Shown piece by piece: positions 51,418-58,788 of a stretch of 64,000 nt of DNA. Source of the DNA: Sneathiella limimaris (GTDB taxonomy: Bacteria; Pseudomonadota; Alphaproteobacteria; Sneathiellales; Sneathiellaceae); the NCBI RefSeq assembly GCF_012932565.1, contig NZ_JABBYJ010000001.1, positions 1,240,001 to 1,304,000 of the forward strand, written 5' to 3'. The number at the start of each line of letters is the position of its first letter. Position 1 is the first letter of the stretch. Under the pieces are notes generated by a model that was not told where the DNA came from, did not search any database, and saw nothing but the letters and a program-made list of their open reading frames with translations. Both the position numbers and the translations under genes were made by a program.

Positions 51418-52533
51418 CTATTCAATTGGTTTGGAAAGTGCATCCGCCCGATAAACTTGCCATTCGTATGCGAAATTCTTAGGTGACGGTGTCTGTTTCG
51501 AGAAGTCGTCAAAGCTTTTGACGAGGCGTTTTTGTCGGCTTACTAAGAATTCCTGATGGATTTGCGCTTGCGGGGTCCAAATACCCAGCTCCTTGAAATA
51601 GTCAACGGCCCCTTCATGGTATGGCAAAATCCATGAAAAGTTTTGCCAGGTTGGGTGCCAGTTTTCCCCACCAGCAACGCGTTCTGATAAGTCGTTCAAG
51701 TTTTCAGAGATTAGCTTGGTGAGTTGGTAGACCTTCTCTCTGTCCTCTGATGCAGATGTAACGAGAAGCGGATAAGGACTGGTCAGGCCGATACCCGGAA
51801 ATATATTTGAGCTTTCTATATAGGGCGCTGCCGATTTCAATCGTGACCACGCGGCCTTCTGATTCGGATCGATTTTTGCCATTTGGTACGGACGGCGTGG
51901 GGCTGTTTGTTGTTGATCCGCACTTGATCCCAAGGGAACGATGATTGCCGACAATTGACCTTTTTCATACCCGATCCTAGCTTGCTCAAAGTTAGGGTAA
52001 GTCATTTGCTGAACGTCTTGCCAAGTCAGTCCGCCATAGGCAAGAAATGCAGTCATATAAGCGTTTAATTGAGGTGACTTTCTGATCCACGGAACAGGTT
52101 GGTTTCGAAGGTCTGAAACTGCTTTAGATCCAATGTCTGTTGATAGTCCAAGACCAACTGCAAAATTTGTTTTCGAGGCTAAAACCAGCCTGATTTCAGA
52201 GGGACCACTATTTTCGGTGTCATAGCCAAGTAAGCCTTCCTGCGCATAGTACACATCAACATCACAGATGCAGAAATCTGCGGATCCCTCCATGAATGAT
52301 TTTGTTCGGGTAATAGGATCACTAACTGGTCGGATCTCGATATTAGCGTTGCCTGTTGCTAGCAGGCTGTCCTTGATCGCCAAGCCCTGCACAAACCCTC
52401 CGGAAAGGACGCTATCACTCAAAATTGTTGCCGCAAAAGGTTTTGAGCTTTCATCTGCTTTTATTGTTCCAGCGAATAGAAGCAGGCTTATGATGGAAAC
52501 TAAATGGAAAACAAATGAGAGGCTTCGGGTCAA
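51418..52533 (-). CDS. TAXI-family TRAP transporter solute-binding protein
   Basis: 371 aa from TTG 52533, which gives a proper signal peptide (VFHLVSIISLLLFAGTIKADE). The TAXI pattern (TRAP-associated extracytoplasmic immunogenic) is seen in KSFMEGSADFCICDVDVYYA and further in LVLASKTNFAVGLGLSTDIGS. The C-terminal part (HEGAVDYFKELGIWTPQAQ) is canonical. No TRAP membrane subunit (DctQM/fused) lies nearby, so it must use one encoded elsewhere or act in sensing. Ligands of TAXI proteins include glutamate and 2-oxoglutarate-like acids. Confidence 0.8.
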   Translation of the reverse strand: MTRSLSFVFHLVSIISLLLFAGTIKADESSKPFAATILSDSVLSGGFVQGLAIKDSLLATGNANIEIRPVSDPITRTKSFMEGSADFCICDVDVYYAQEGLLGYDTENSGPSEIRLVLASKTNFAVGLGLSTDIGSKAVSDLRNQPVPWIRKSPQLNAYMTAFLAYGGLTWQDVQQMTYPNFEQARIGYEKGQLSAIIVPLGSSADQQQTAPRRPYQMAKIDPNQKAAWSRLKSAAPYIESSNIFPGIGLTSPYPLLVTSASEDREKVYQLTKLISENLNDLSERVAGGENWHPTWQNFSWILPYHEGAVDYFKELGIWTPQAQIHQEFLVSRQKRLVKSFDDFSKQTPSPKNFAYEWQVYRADALSKPIE

Positions 52534-52778
52534 TGGCTTACCTGTCTGGTTTCGATGAAACGTGCTAGGTCTTGGATAGTAGAACAGGACAATGCGTGTC
52601 GAGGGTTAATTTTTAAACGGTCACTTTTGTCCTTTTGAAAATATCGGAGAGACATCTTTTCATTTGCTCACTTTAAAAATACAATAGAGCGTCGAAAAAA
52701 ACGAACGGAAGTCAGCCGTCCCCCTATAGGCTGGTTTCGAAAGGCTCAAAACAACGAATAATAATAAAAGGAAATGGA

Positions 52779-53933
52779 ATGGCACTTGACCAGGATACAT
52801 TCAATCAAGTGAAAGACGCAGTTAGCCGGTTTGTCCGCGAACGGTTGATCCCTGCGGAAGACATTGTTGAAGAAACAAATGATGTCCCAGAGGATATAAT
52901 TCAAGATATGCGGGAGCTAGGCCTGTTTGGCCTTTCCATCCCCGAAGAATATGGCGGGCTTGGCCTGAGTATGTTGCAAGAGTGTGAAGTTATTCACGAG
53001 CTTTGCAAGGCTTCACTCTCTTTCCGTTCCGTTATCGGGACGACTGTTGGGATTGGAAGCCAGGGCCTTGTCATGACCGGAACGGAAGAGCAGAAGAAAC
53101 AGTATCTGCCAAGATTGGCGACTGGTGAAATTAGCTCATCCTTCTGTTTGACGGAGCCCGATGCCGGGTCTGATGCGGCATCCCTTCGCACAACGGCCGA
53201 CCGTGATGGTGACTATTATGTTTTGAATGGCACCAAGCGCTATATCACGAATGCTTTGCGGGCTGGGATGCTGACCGTGATGGCACGGACTGACCGTAAT
53301 AATAAAGGAGCTGGCGGCGTATCCGCTTTCCTTGTCGATCCGGCCACAGAAGGTGTCCATATCGCGAAGGCTGATGAAAAAATGGGTCAGCGGGGCACGA
53401 AAACCAGTGACGTCATTTTTGAAAATGCGCGTGTTCCAGCATCAGCCCTACTAGGGGGTGAGGAAGGTCAAGGTTTTTACACCGCCATGAAAGTCCTGGA
53501 CCGTGGCCGTTTGCACTTGAGCTCCGTCGCGACAGGCATCTCCGAGAGAATTTTGGAAGAAGCTCTCAACTATGCGGCTGAACGAAAGCAGTTTGGCAAG
53601 GTTATCGGTGAGTTTCAGCTGGTTCAGGCGATGCTGGCAGATAGCAAGGCCGAGCTTTATGCTGGCGTTTCCATGACGCGTGATGCGGCTAAGAAATTCG
53701 ATTCTGGTGATGATATTTCCATGCTGGCAGCATGTTGTAAGATGTTTACAACTGAAGCTGCAGGCCGAATTGCTGACCGTGCTGTTCAAATTCATGGCGG
53801 TGCGGGCTATATGGCAGAATATAAGGTGGAACGGTTCTATCGCGATGTGCGCCTGCTACGTCTTTATGAAGGGACGACGCAGATCCAGCAAATGGTGATC
53901 GGACGGAACATGCTTAAATCTGTTCAAGGGTAA
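52779..53933 (+). CDS. Acyl-CoA dehydrogenase
   Basis: 384 aa FAD enzyme forming a trans-2-enoyl-CoA and passing electrons to ETF. Visible marks: SFCLTEPDAGSDAASLRTTA, LNGTKRYITNA, ERKQFGKVIGEFQLVQAMLADSK (FAD/ETF contacts) and the C-terminal IHGGAGYMAEYKVERFYRDVRLLRLYEGTTQIQ with the catalytic-base region. It begins an operon with the class II aldolase and cyclase genes. Substrate chain type cannot be deduced; the context suggests a short or branched/aromatic-derived acyl-CoA. Confidence 0.95.
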   Translation: MALDQDTFNQVKDAVSRFVRERLIPAEDIVEETNDVPEDIIQDMRELGLFGLSIPEEYGGLGLSMLQECEVIHELCKASLSFRSVIGTTVGIGSQGLVMTGTEEQKKQYLPRLATGEISSSFCLTEPDAGSDAASLRTTADRDGDYYVLNGTKRYITNALRAGMLTVMARTDRNNKGAGGVSAFLVDPATEGVHIAKADEKMGQRGTKTSDVIFENARVPASALLGGEEGQGFYTAMKVLDRGRLHLSSVATGISERILEEALNYAAERKQFGKVIGEFQLVQAMLADSKAELYAGVSMTRDAAKKFDSGDDISMLAACCKMFTTEAAGRIADRAVQIHGGAGYMAEYKVERFYRDVRLLRLYEGTTQIQQMVIGRNMLKSVQG

Positions 53934-53966
53934 CAGATCAAAAAAACAAAAAGAGAGGAAAGAGCT

Positions 53967-54740
53967 ATGGGTGTAGATTTAATCGAAGATATGGTCCCAA
54001 GCCTTAAGGGCAAAGTGTCTGAAGAGGAATGGCAAACACGGGTGGACTTGGCAGCTTGCTATCAACTTGTTGCCCACTATGACATGTCAGATCTTATTTT
54101 CACCCATATCTCGGCTCGGATCCCGGGAACAGAAGATCAGTTTCTGATCAATCCGTATGGTCTCTTTTTTGATGAGATTACGGCCTCCAGTCTTGTGAAA
54201 GTTGATATCGACGGCAATGTGCTGGATGAAACTAAATTTCACATCAATCCAGCTGGTTACACAATTCATAGTGCGGTTCATGGTGCTCGTCATGACGTTG
54301 ATTGTGTATTGCACACCCACACGCGAGCTGGAATGGCTGTGTCAGCTCAGAAACAAGGGCTTTTGCCCATTTCGCAGCATTCCATGATGTTCTATAACCG
54401 TCTCGCCTATCATGGATATGAGGGCATTGCCCTTAATCTGGATGAGCGTGAACGTCTGGTCAGGGACCTGGGTGACAATATCGCAATGATCCTTCGGAAT
54501 CACGGATTGCTGACTGTGGGCTCTACAGTTGCCGAAGCGTTCCGGCGGATTTTCTATCTCGAAAAGTCATGTCAGGCTCAAATTGATGCGTTGGCAGGCG
54601 GATCTGAAATTATTATCCCCCCTGTTGAAGTGTGTGAAACTGCACTTGGCCAGTTTGCGGCGAATGATGGAAAATTTGCTCTTGAGTGGCCTGGGCTTTT
54701 ACGAATCCTAGATCGTAAAGGAAGCAACTTTAGATACTGA
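53967..54740 (+). CDS. Class II aldolase/adducin family protein
   Basis: 257 aa. Zinc ligands of the fold are visible as HTHTRAG and in NHGLLTVGST, with FTHISARIPGTEDQFLINPYG near the N terminus. Family members are sugar-phosphate aldolases or decarboxylases of hydroxy-acids; this longer adducin-like branch is often of unknown activity. It starts 33 nt after the acyl-CoA dehydrogenase with AGAGAGGAA as RBS. Confidence 0.9.
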   Translation: MGVDLIEDMVPSLKGKVSEEEWQTRVDLAACYQLVAHYDMSDLIFTHISARIPGTEDQFLINPYGLFFDEITASSLVKVDIDGNVLDETKFHINPAGYTIHSAVHGARHDVDCVLHTHTRAGMAVSAQKQGLLPISQHSMMFYNRLAYHGYEGIALNLDERERLVRDLGDNIAMILRNHGLLTVGSTVAEAFRRIFYLEKSCQAQIDALAGGSEIIIPPVEVCETALGQFAANDGKFALEWPGLLRILDRKGSNFRY

Positions 54741-54798
54741 CATCTGCTTCCCAATCCATCTGTTAAATACAATAAAAACCAAAAATAGGGAGGGGAAG

Positions 54799-55809
54799 AT
54801 GAAGCGATGGAAACAGAGGCCAGACGGCTCTAACTGGGGAGACTTTGGGGAAGACGATCAAATTGGCCGTCTGAACCTCATTACAGCAGAAAAAATAAAA
54901 ACCGCCGCCCGTGAGATCATCACGGGTGAGCGTTTCTGCCTCAGTCTGCCCCTGAACCTGCCAGGGGGGAATGCGCTAAACGCTGGGCGGCATCCGCCAC
55001 ACCTGCAAGCTACGCTTAGAGGCGATAAACCCAATAGCAATTACCGATTATCAGCAGATTTCCCAAATTTCAAAGACGTAATCAGTGATGATGCGGTGCT
55101 ATTGCACACACAATATTCCTCCCAATGGGATGGGTTATCCCATGTAGGGCAGGAGTTTGATGCCAACGGTGATGGCGTTGCTGAGGCCGTTTATTATAAT
55201 GGTTTTTCCGCGGCTGAGCACATCGGAACCGAAGCCCATGATGGCCAAATGTATGCTGGTGCACTCGGCATTGAGAGAATGGCCGAAACGGGTGTGCAGG
55301 GACGCGGGGTAATGGTCGACCTGGCATCAGAATATGGCCGCGAGCATGTATCGGTTGGATATGACGATCTGATGCGCGTCATGGATAAAACGGGCGCTGA
55401 GATTGAAGAGGGTGACATGCTTTGCCTGCATACAGGTTTTGCCCAGATGCTGGTTGAAATGGCAGGAAAACCAGACAAGGACAAGCTCCATTCCTCTTGC
55501 TCAGCTCTGAACGGTCGGGATGGCAAATTGCTGAACTGGGTCACAGATAGCAAACTAGCAGTCATTATTGCGGACAACTATGCGGTGGAATCCTATCCAG
55601 CTGAAAAAGGGGAAGGATGTTGTGCGGCATTACCTCTACATGAACATTGTCTGTTTAAACTTGGTATCCATTTGGGAGAGCTTTGGTATCTGACAGAGTT
55701 AAATGATTGGCTAAAGACAGCCGGTCGAACGCGGTTTTTCCTGACGGCCCCTCCACTTCGTTTGCCCGGAGCTGTCGGCTCCCCAGCAAATCCTGTGGCT
55801 ACAGTTTGA
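54799..55809 (+). CDS. Cyclase family protein (kynurenine-formamidase-like metal hydrolase)
   Basis: 336 aa of PF04199, longer than typical KynB (~210). TQYSSQWDGLSHVG and AEHIGTEAHDG carry the residues expected for the metal site of the larger cyclase branch. IEEGDMLCLHTGFAQML is also typical. It is the third gene of the putative operon (58-nt gap, GGGAGGGG RBS). It may open or close a ring or hydrolyse an amide or lactone in the pathway. Confidence 0.85.
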   Translation: MKRWKQRPDGSNWGDFGEDDQIGRLNLITAEKIKTAAREIITGERFCLSLPLNLPGGNALNAGRHPPHLQATLRGDKPNSNYRLSADFPNFKDVISDDAVLLHTQYSSQWDGLSHVGQEFDANGDGVAEAVYYNGFSAAEHIGTEAHDGQMYAGALGIERMAETGVQGRGVMVDLASEYGREHVSVGYDDLMRVMDKTGAEIEEGDMLCLHTGFAQMLVEMAGKPDKDKLHSSCSALNGRDGKLLNWVTDSKLAVIIADNYAVESYPAEKGEGCCAALPLHEHCLFKLGIHLGELWYLTELNDWLKTAGRTRFFLTAPPLRLPGAVGSPANPVATV

Positions 55810-55929
55810 TTGTTTAAACAGCCTTGCATCGGCAGGCAAAGGGTTTATCTAATGGATAGAGCTTGTTTGCGATCCAAATTTTTGATAGCAGACATGGTTG
55901 ATGGAACCTTGTGAGTTGGAGTTACGTTC

Positions 55930-56820
55930 ATGTTCATACAGACTTTGCCTTTATCCGACGAAGATAAAATGCAATTTCTGCCTGGTCGGCAGGTGCTGCC
56001 AAGTGGCAGTGTGAGCTTTGCCGATGCAGACCTTGCGCGTGAGCAATCTCCTTTGGCTAGCCGGCTTTTTGATATTCCAAGTGTAAAGGCTGTGGAACTT
56101 GCCGAGGACAGCATAACAATTACCAAGCTTTCCAAAGATGAGAAGGGTGCTATGTGGATCCAGCTGAAACCCATGGTTTTGGCCGCGATAATGGATCATT
56201 ACATGACCGGAATGCCCGTTTTGAACGGGCCTGTTGCAGACGCTGAAGATCAGACGTCTTATTCCGCAGAAGATCAGAAGATGGTCGATAGCATCAAAGA
56301 ATTGGTTGAAGAGCGTATTCGTCCGCAACTTTTGGACGATGGCGGTGATGTTGCCTTCAAAACATACGATCCATCTGAAAAAACAGTGACACTGGCTATG
56401 GACAGTAGTGGTCTATCAACACCTGCTTTCGGTACTCAGATCAAAATTGAAAATACGCTAAAACATTTTTTGCCAGAGATTTTCCGAGTGCGGTTTGATC
56501 GCATGGAAAAAGAAAGCGATCATGACGGTGAGGATCGTCCGGGTCTTCGGACGCCTGAAGCTGAATCTATTCGTATCCTTTTGGAAACCCGGATCAATCC
56601 AGCGATTGCGGCCCACGGGGGTTATATCTCTCTAATCGATATCCAAGAAGAAACAGCCTATGTTGAAATGGCCGGTGGCTGTCAGGGTTGTGGTATGGCG
56701 GATGCGACCTTGAAGCAGGGAGTTGAAGTCGAGATTAAGCGCGCTGTCCCAAGTATTGAGCGGGTTCTAGACGTAACCGATCATGCTGAGGGCACGAACC
56801 CTTACTACGCAGGATATTAA
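55930..56820 (+). CDS. Nfu-type iron-sulfur carrier with a duplicated, degenerate NifU domain
   Basis: 296 aa. Residues ~1-100 are the Nfu N-terminal domain (MFIQTLPLSDEDKMQFLPGRQVLPSG). Residues ~118-189 form a first NifU-like domain (RPQLLDDGGDVAF) whose CxxC is replaced by S160-G-L-S163 in an otherwise alignable frame. Residues ~215-285 form a second NifU domain with C251-QG-C254, which should bind and transfer a 4Fe-4S cluster. Standard Nfu has a single NifU domain. GGAG lies 8 nt before the start. Its stop overlaps that of the convergent gene at 56817. Confidence 0.85.
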   Translation: MFIQTLPLSDEDKMQFLPGRQVLPSGSVSFADADLAREQSPLASRLFDIPSVKAVELAEDSITITKLSKDEKGAMWIQLKPMVLAAIMDHYMTGMPVLNGPVADAEDQTSYSAEDQKMVDSIKELVEERIRPQLLDDGGDVAFKTYDPSEKTVTLAMDSSGLSTPAFGTQIKIENTLKHFLPEIFRVRFDRMEKESDHDGEDRPGLRTPEAESIRILLETRINPAIAAHGGYISLIDIQEETAYVEMAGGCQGCGMADATLKQGVEVEIKRAVPSIERVLDVTDHAEGTNPYYAGY

Positions 56821-57041
56821 TCCAGATCCATCTCTTCAATGGCTTTGATGACAAAGCCATGCTCGGCTCGCCATTTACGATTAGCCATGCTCCAAGCTTC
56901 CTGTAGAGTATTTGCCTTTAGCTCAAAATAGTGGGTATCTGCCCAATCATCGGACAGATCTTTGTGCCGTTCACCATTTTGCAGGGCGTTAAGGACGTCC
57001 TCATTAAATACGGCGGCTTCATATTTTCTGAGCATTGGCAT
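56817..57041 (-). CDS. Small conserved-looking protein, unknown
   Basis: 74 aa from ATG 57041 (starts at GTG 57050 or ATG 57035 are equally possible; no strong RBS decides). Sequence features: MLRKYEAAVFNEDVLNALQNG and SDDWADTHYFELKANTLQEAW. No signal or membrane segment. It converges on the nfu gene with a 4-nt stop overlap. I do not recognise a family. Confidence 0.6.
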   Translation of the reverse strand: MPMLRKYEAAVFNEDVLNALQNGERHKDLSDDWADTHYFELKANTLQEAWSMANRKWRAEHGFVIKAIEEMDLD

Positions 57042-57247
57042 TATGATCACAACTTTCTACAGACTTCCGCGCCAGTTTACTCGTCAACGGTTAACAGAAG
57101 CTTAGTCTTTCTGACATCGGGTTGGACGGTTCCAGTAACTCTCAAATCCCTGTGAAGGAACAGTAAATAACCTTTTCGAATCTCGTATTTATGGGCAGAA
57201 TGGACATTCTTTAAATACTGCAGCTGACCAGGAAAATATCGCTTTAT

Positions 57248-57853
57248 ATGTTTGACGCATCCTTGAGACGAGTAATTGATCCTCCATTGAATAGATTGGG
57301 GAAGGTGGTTGCAAAAACAGGGGCCTCTGCAAACTCAATTACCATTTTTGGATTTTGTATTGGAATGGCGGCCATTCCAGCAATTATTTGGGAGCAGTAT
57401 TTACTGGCGCTGACGCTGGTTCTCATTAACCGATTGTTTGATGGGTTGGATGGAGCTGTCGCACGTCAGACATTGCTATCTGACTTTGGCGGATATCTGG
57501 ATATCGTTTGTGACTTTATATTCTATTCCGGGGTCGTTTTTGCATTTGCAGTTGCCCGCCCAGAGAATGCTGTTCCCGCAGCCTTTCTGATTTTCAGCTT
57601 TATGGGAACGGCAGCAACGTTTCTTACCTATGCGGTAATGGCGGAAAAATACAAAATCTCAACTGATATTCGCGGACAGAAATCGCTGTATTATCTAGGT
57701 GGATTGGCAGAAGGAGCTGAAACCATTTTGGTATTTATTCTCTTCTGCCTGCTGCCAGATTACTTCGGTTTCATAGCACTTATATTTGCGGGTATGTGTT
57801 GGGTTACTACACTTACCCGGATATATGCGGCCTACCTGGCCTTTCGAAACTGA
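57248..57853 (+). CDS. CDP-alcohol phosphatidyltransferase family protein
   Basis: 201 aa, several membrane segments. The catalytic CDP-OH motif reads DGAVAR, seven residues, G, GYL, D, IVC, D (in LFDGLDGAVARQTLLSDFGG and YLDIVCD). The spacing between AR and G is seven rather than the more usual eight residues. It makes a phosphodiester lipid from a CDP-activated donor; the acceptor alcohol is unknown. Its sequence looks like the YnjF branch. Confidence 0.85.
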   Translation: MFDASLRRVIDPPLNRLGKVVAKTGASANSITIFGFCIGMAAIPAIIWEQYLLALTLVLINRLFDGLDGAVARQTLLSDFGGYLDIVCDFIFYSGVVFAFAVARPENAVPAAFLIFSFMGTAATFLTYAVMAEKYKISTDIRGQKSLYYLGGLAEGAETILVFILFCLLPDYFGFIALIFAGMCWVTTLTRIYAAYLAFRN

Positions 57854-57860
57854 GCAGATG

Positions 57861-58346
57861 TTATTTTGCGCGGCTGGTCCAGCTTTTTAGGTCATGGGTC
57901 AGGACTTTTAAAACATCTGGCTTGAGTGTACCGAGCCACTCAGCAAAGCCTCTATCTAGGTCTTTAGCGGTGAGCTCTTCATCATAGGCGCTGAATAGTA
58001 TCTCCTTGAACTCATCGATAGAATCACATTCAAACTCATTATCATTAGGGTCGAATTCTTGAATCTGTTTTTTAGCTTCGGGTAGAGTGATAGCTGCGTA
58101 GTAAGGAATTTCTTCTTCAAGGTGGAAGCCACCCCATTCAAGCCACCAAGCTTCGCTTTCAGTTTCCCCAAGGTCCCAGGCGTAAGATACTTCAGCCTCG
58201 ATTTCCTTTGCGGCTTCGCGAGCAGCCTGTTCAAGGTCTTTGGCATTTGTCGTAACACTTAGTTTGATCGGCGCAATTTTAAAATAACCGATTTCGCCTT
58301 CATCCCAGGATTTGAAATATTTCTTAAGATCTTTTGTGTTTGTCAT
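57861..58346 (-). CDS. Acidic soluble protein of unknown function
   Basis: 161 aa, rich in Glu, Asp and Trp (SYAWDLGETESEAWWLEWGGFH, FDPNDNEFECDSIDEF). No signal, membrane segment or familiar motif. It lies just downstream of the Hsp15-like gene, 28 nt apart, on the same strand, possibly in one unit with the helicase and the S4 protein. Confidence 0.65.
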   Translation of the reverse strand: MTNTKDLKKYFKSWDEGEIGYFKIAPIKLSVTTNAKDLEQAAREAAKEIEAEVSYAWDLGETESEAWWLEWGGFHLEEEIPYYAAITLPEAKKQIQEFDPNDNEFECDSIDEFKEILFSAYDEELTAKDLDRGFAEWLGTLKPDVLKVLTHDLKSWTSRAK

Positions 58347-58374
58347 GACTGGTCTCTTGCAAAGCTAGATTGCA

Positions 58375-58788
58375 TTATTCTTCGGTCAGTTTCTTTAATT
58401 TGTCTAGTGCCCGTCGATCCGCTTTCGTCGGGCGGCCGCTTCCAGGTTCCCGGATAAAGGTTTTGGATGCCGCCTTTTTCTTTTCATCAGTTTTTTTCTG
58501 ATCGACAGGTGCCAGATCTTCATAAAGCGTCTGAGCTTCAGGTGCTGGTCCTCGGCGCTCCCCAATTTTCAAAATCTTCACGACCCGAATTTCTTTGGCC
58601 TGCTGAAAGGTGAGCACGTCATCAACTTTTACCGTGACGCTGGGTTTGCTGACGACAACGCTGTTGATGCGAACTTTTTTAGATTGCACCATTTTAGCGG
58701 CCAGGCTTCGGCTTTTGAAAAAACGCGCAAACCACAGCCAGCGATCAACGCGGATTGTGGCTTGCGGATTTTGGTCAGCTTCCGCCAT
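58375..58788 (-). CDS. S4-domain RNA-binding protein (Hsp15-like)
   Basis: 137 aa. The S4 domain is at residues ~10-75: RVDRWLWFARFFKSRSLAAKMV, then VRINSVVVSKPSVTVKVDDVL. The C terminus is basic and rich in Lys. Hsp15 rescues stalled 50S subunits carrying nascent chains in E. coli. Its ATG directly abuts the stop of the helicase gene (TAAATG), so the two are coupled. Confidence 0.9.
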   Translation of the reverse strand: MAEADQNPQATIRVDRWLWFARFFKSRSLAAKMVQSKKVRINSVVVSKPSVTVKVDDVLTFQQAKEIRVVKILKIGERRGPAPEAQTLYEDLAPVDQKKTDEKKKAASKTFIREPGSGRPTKADRRALDKLKKLTEE

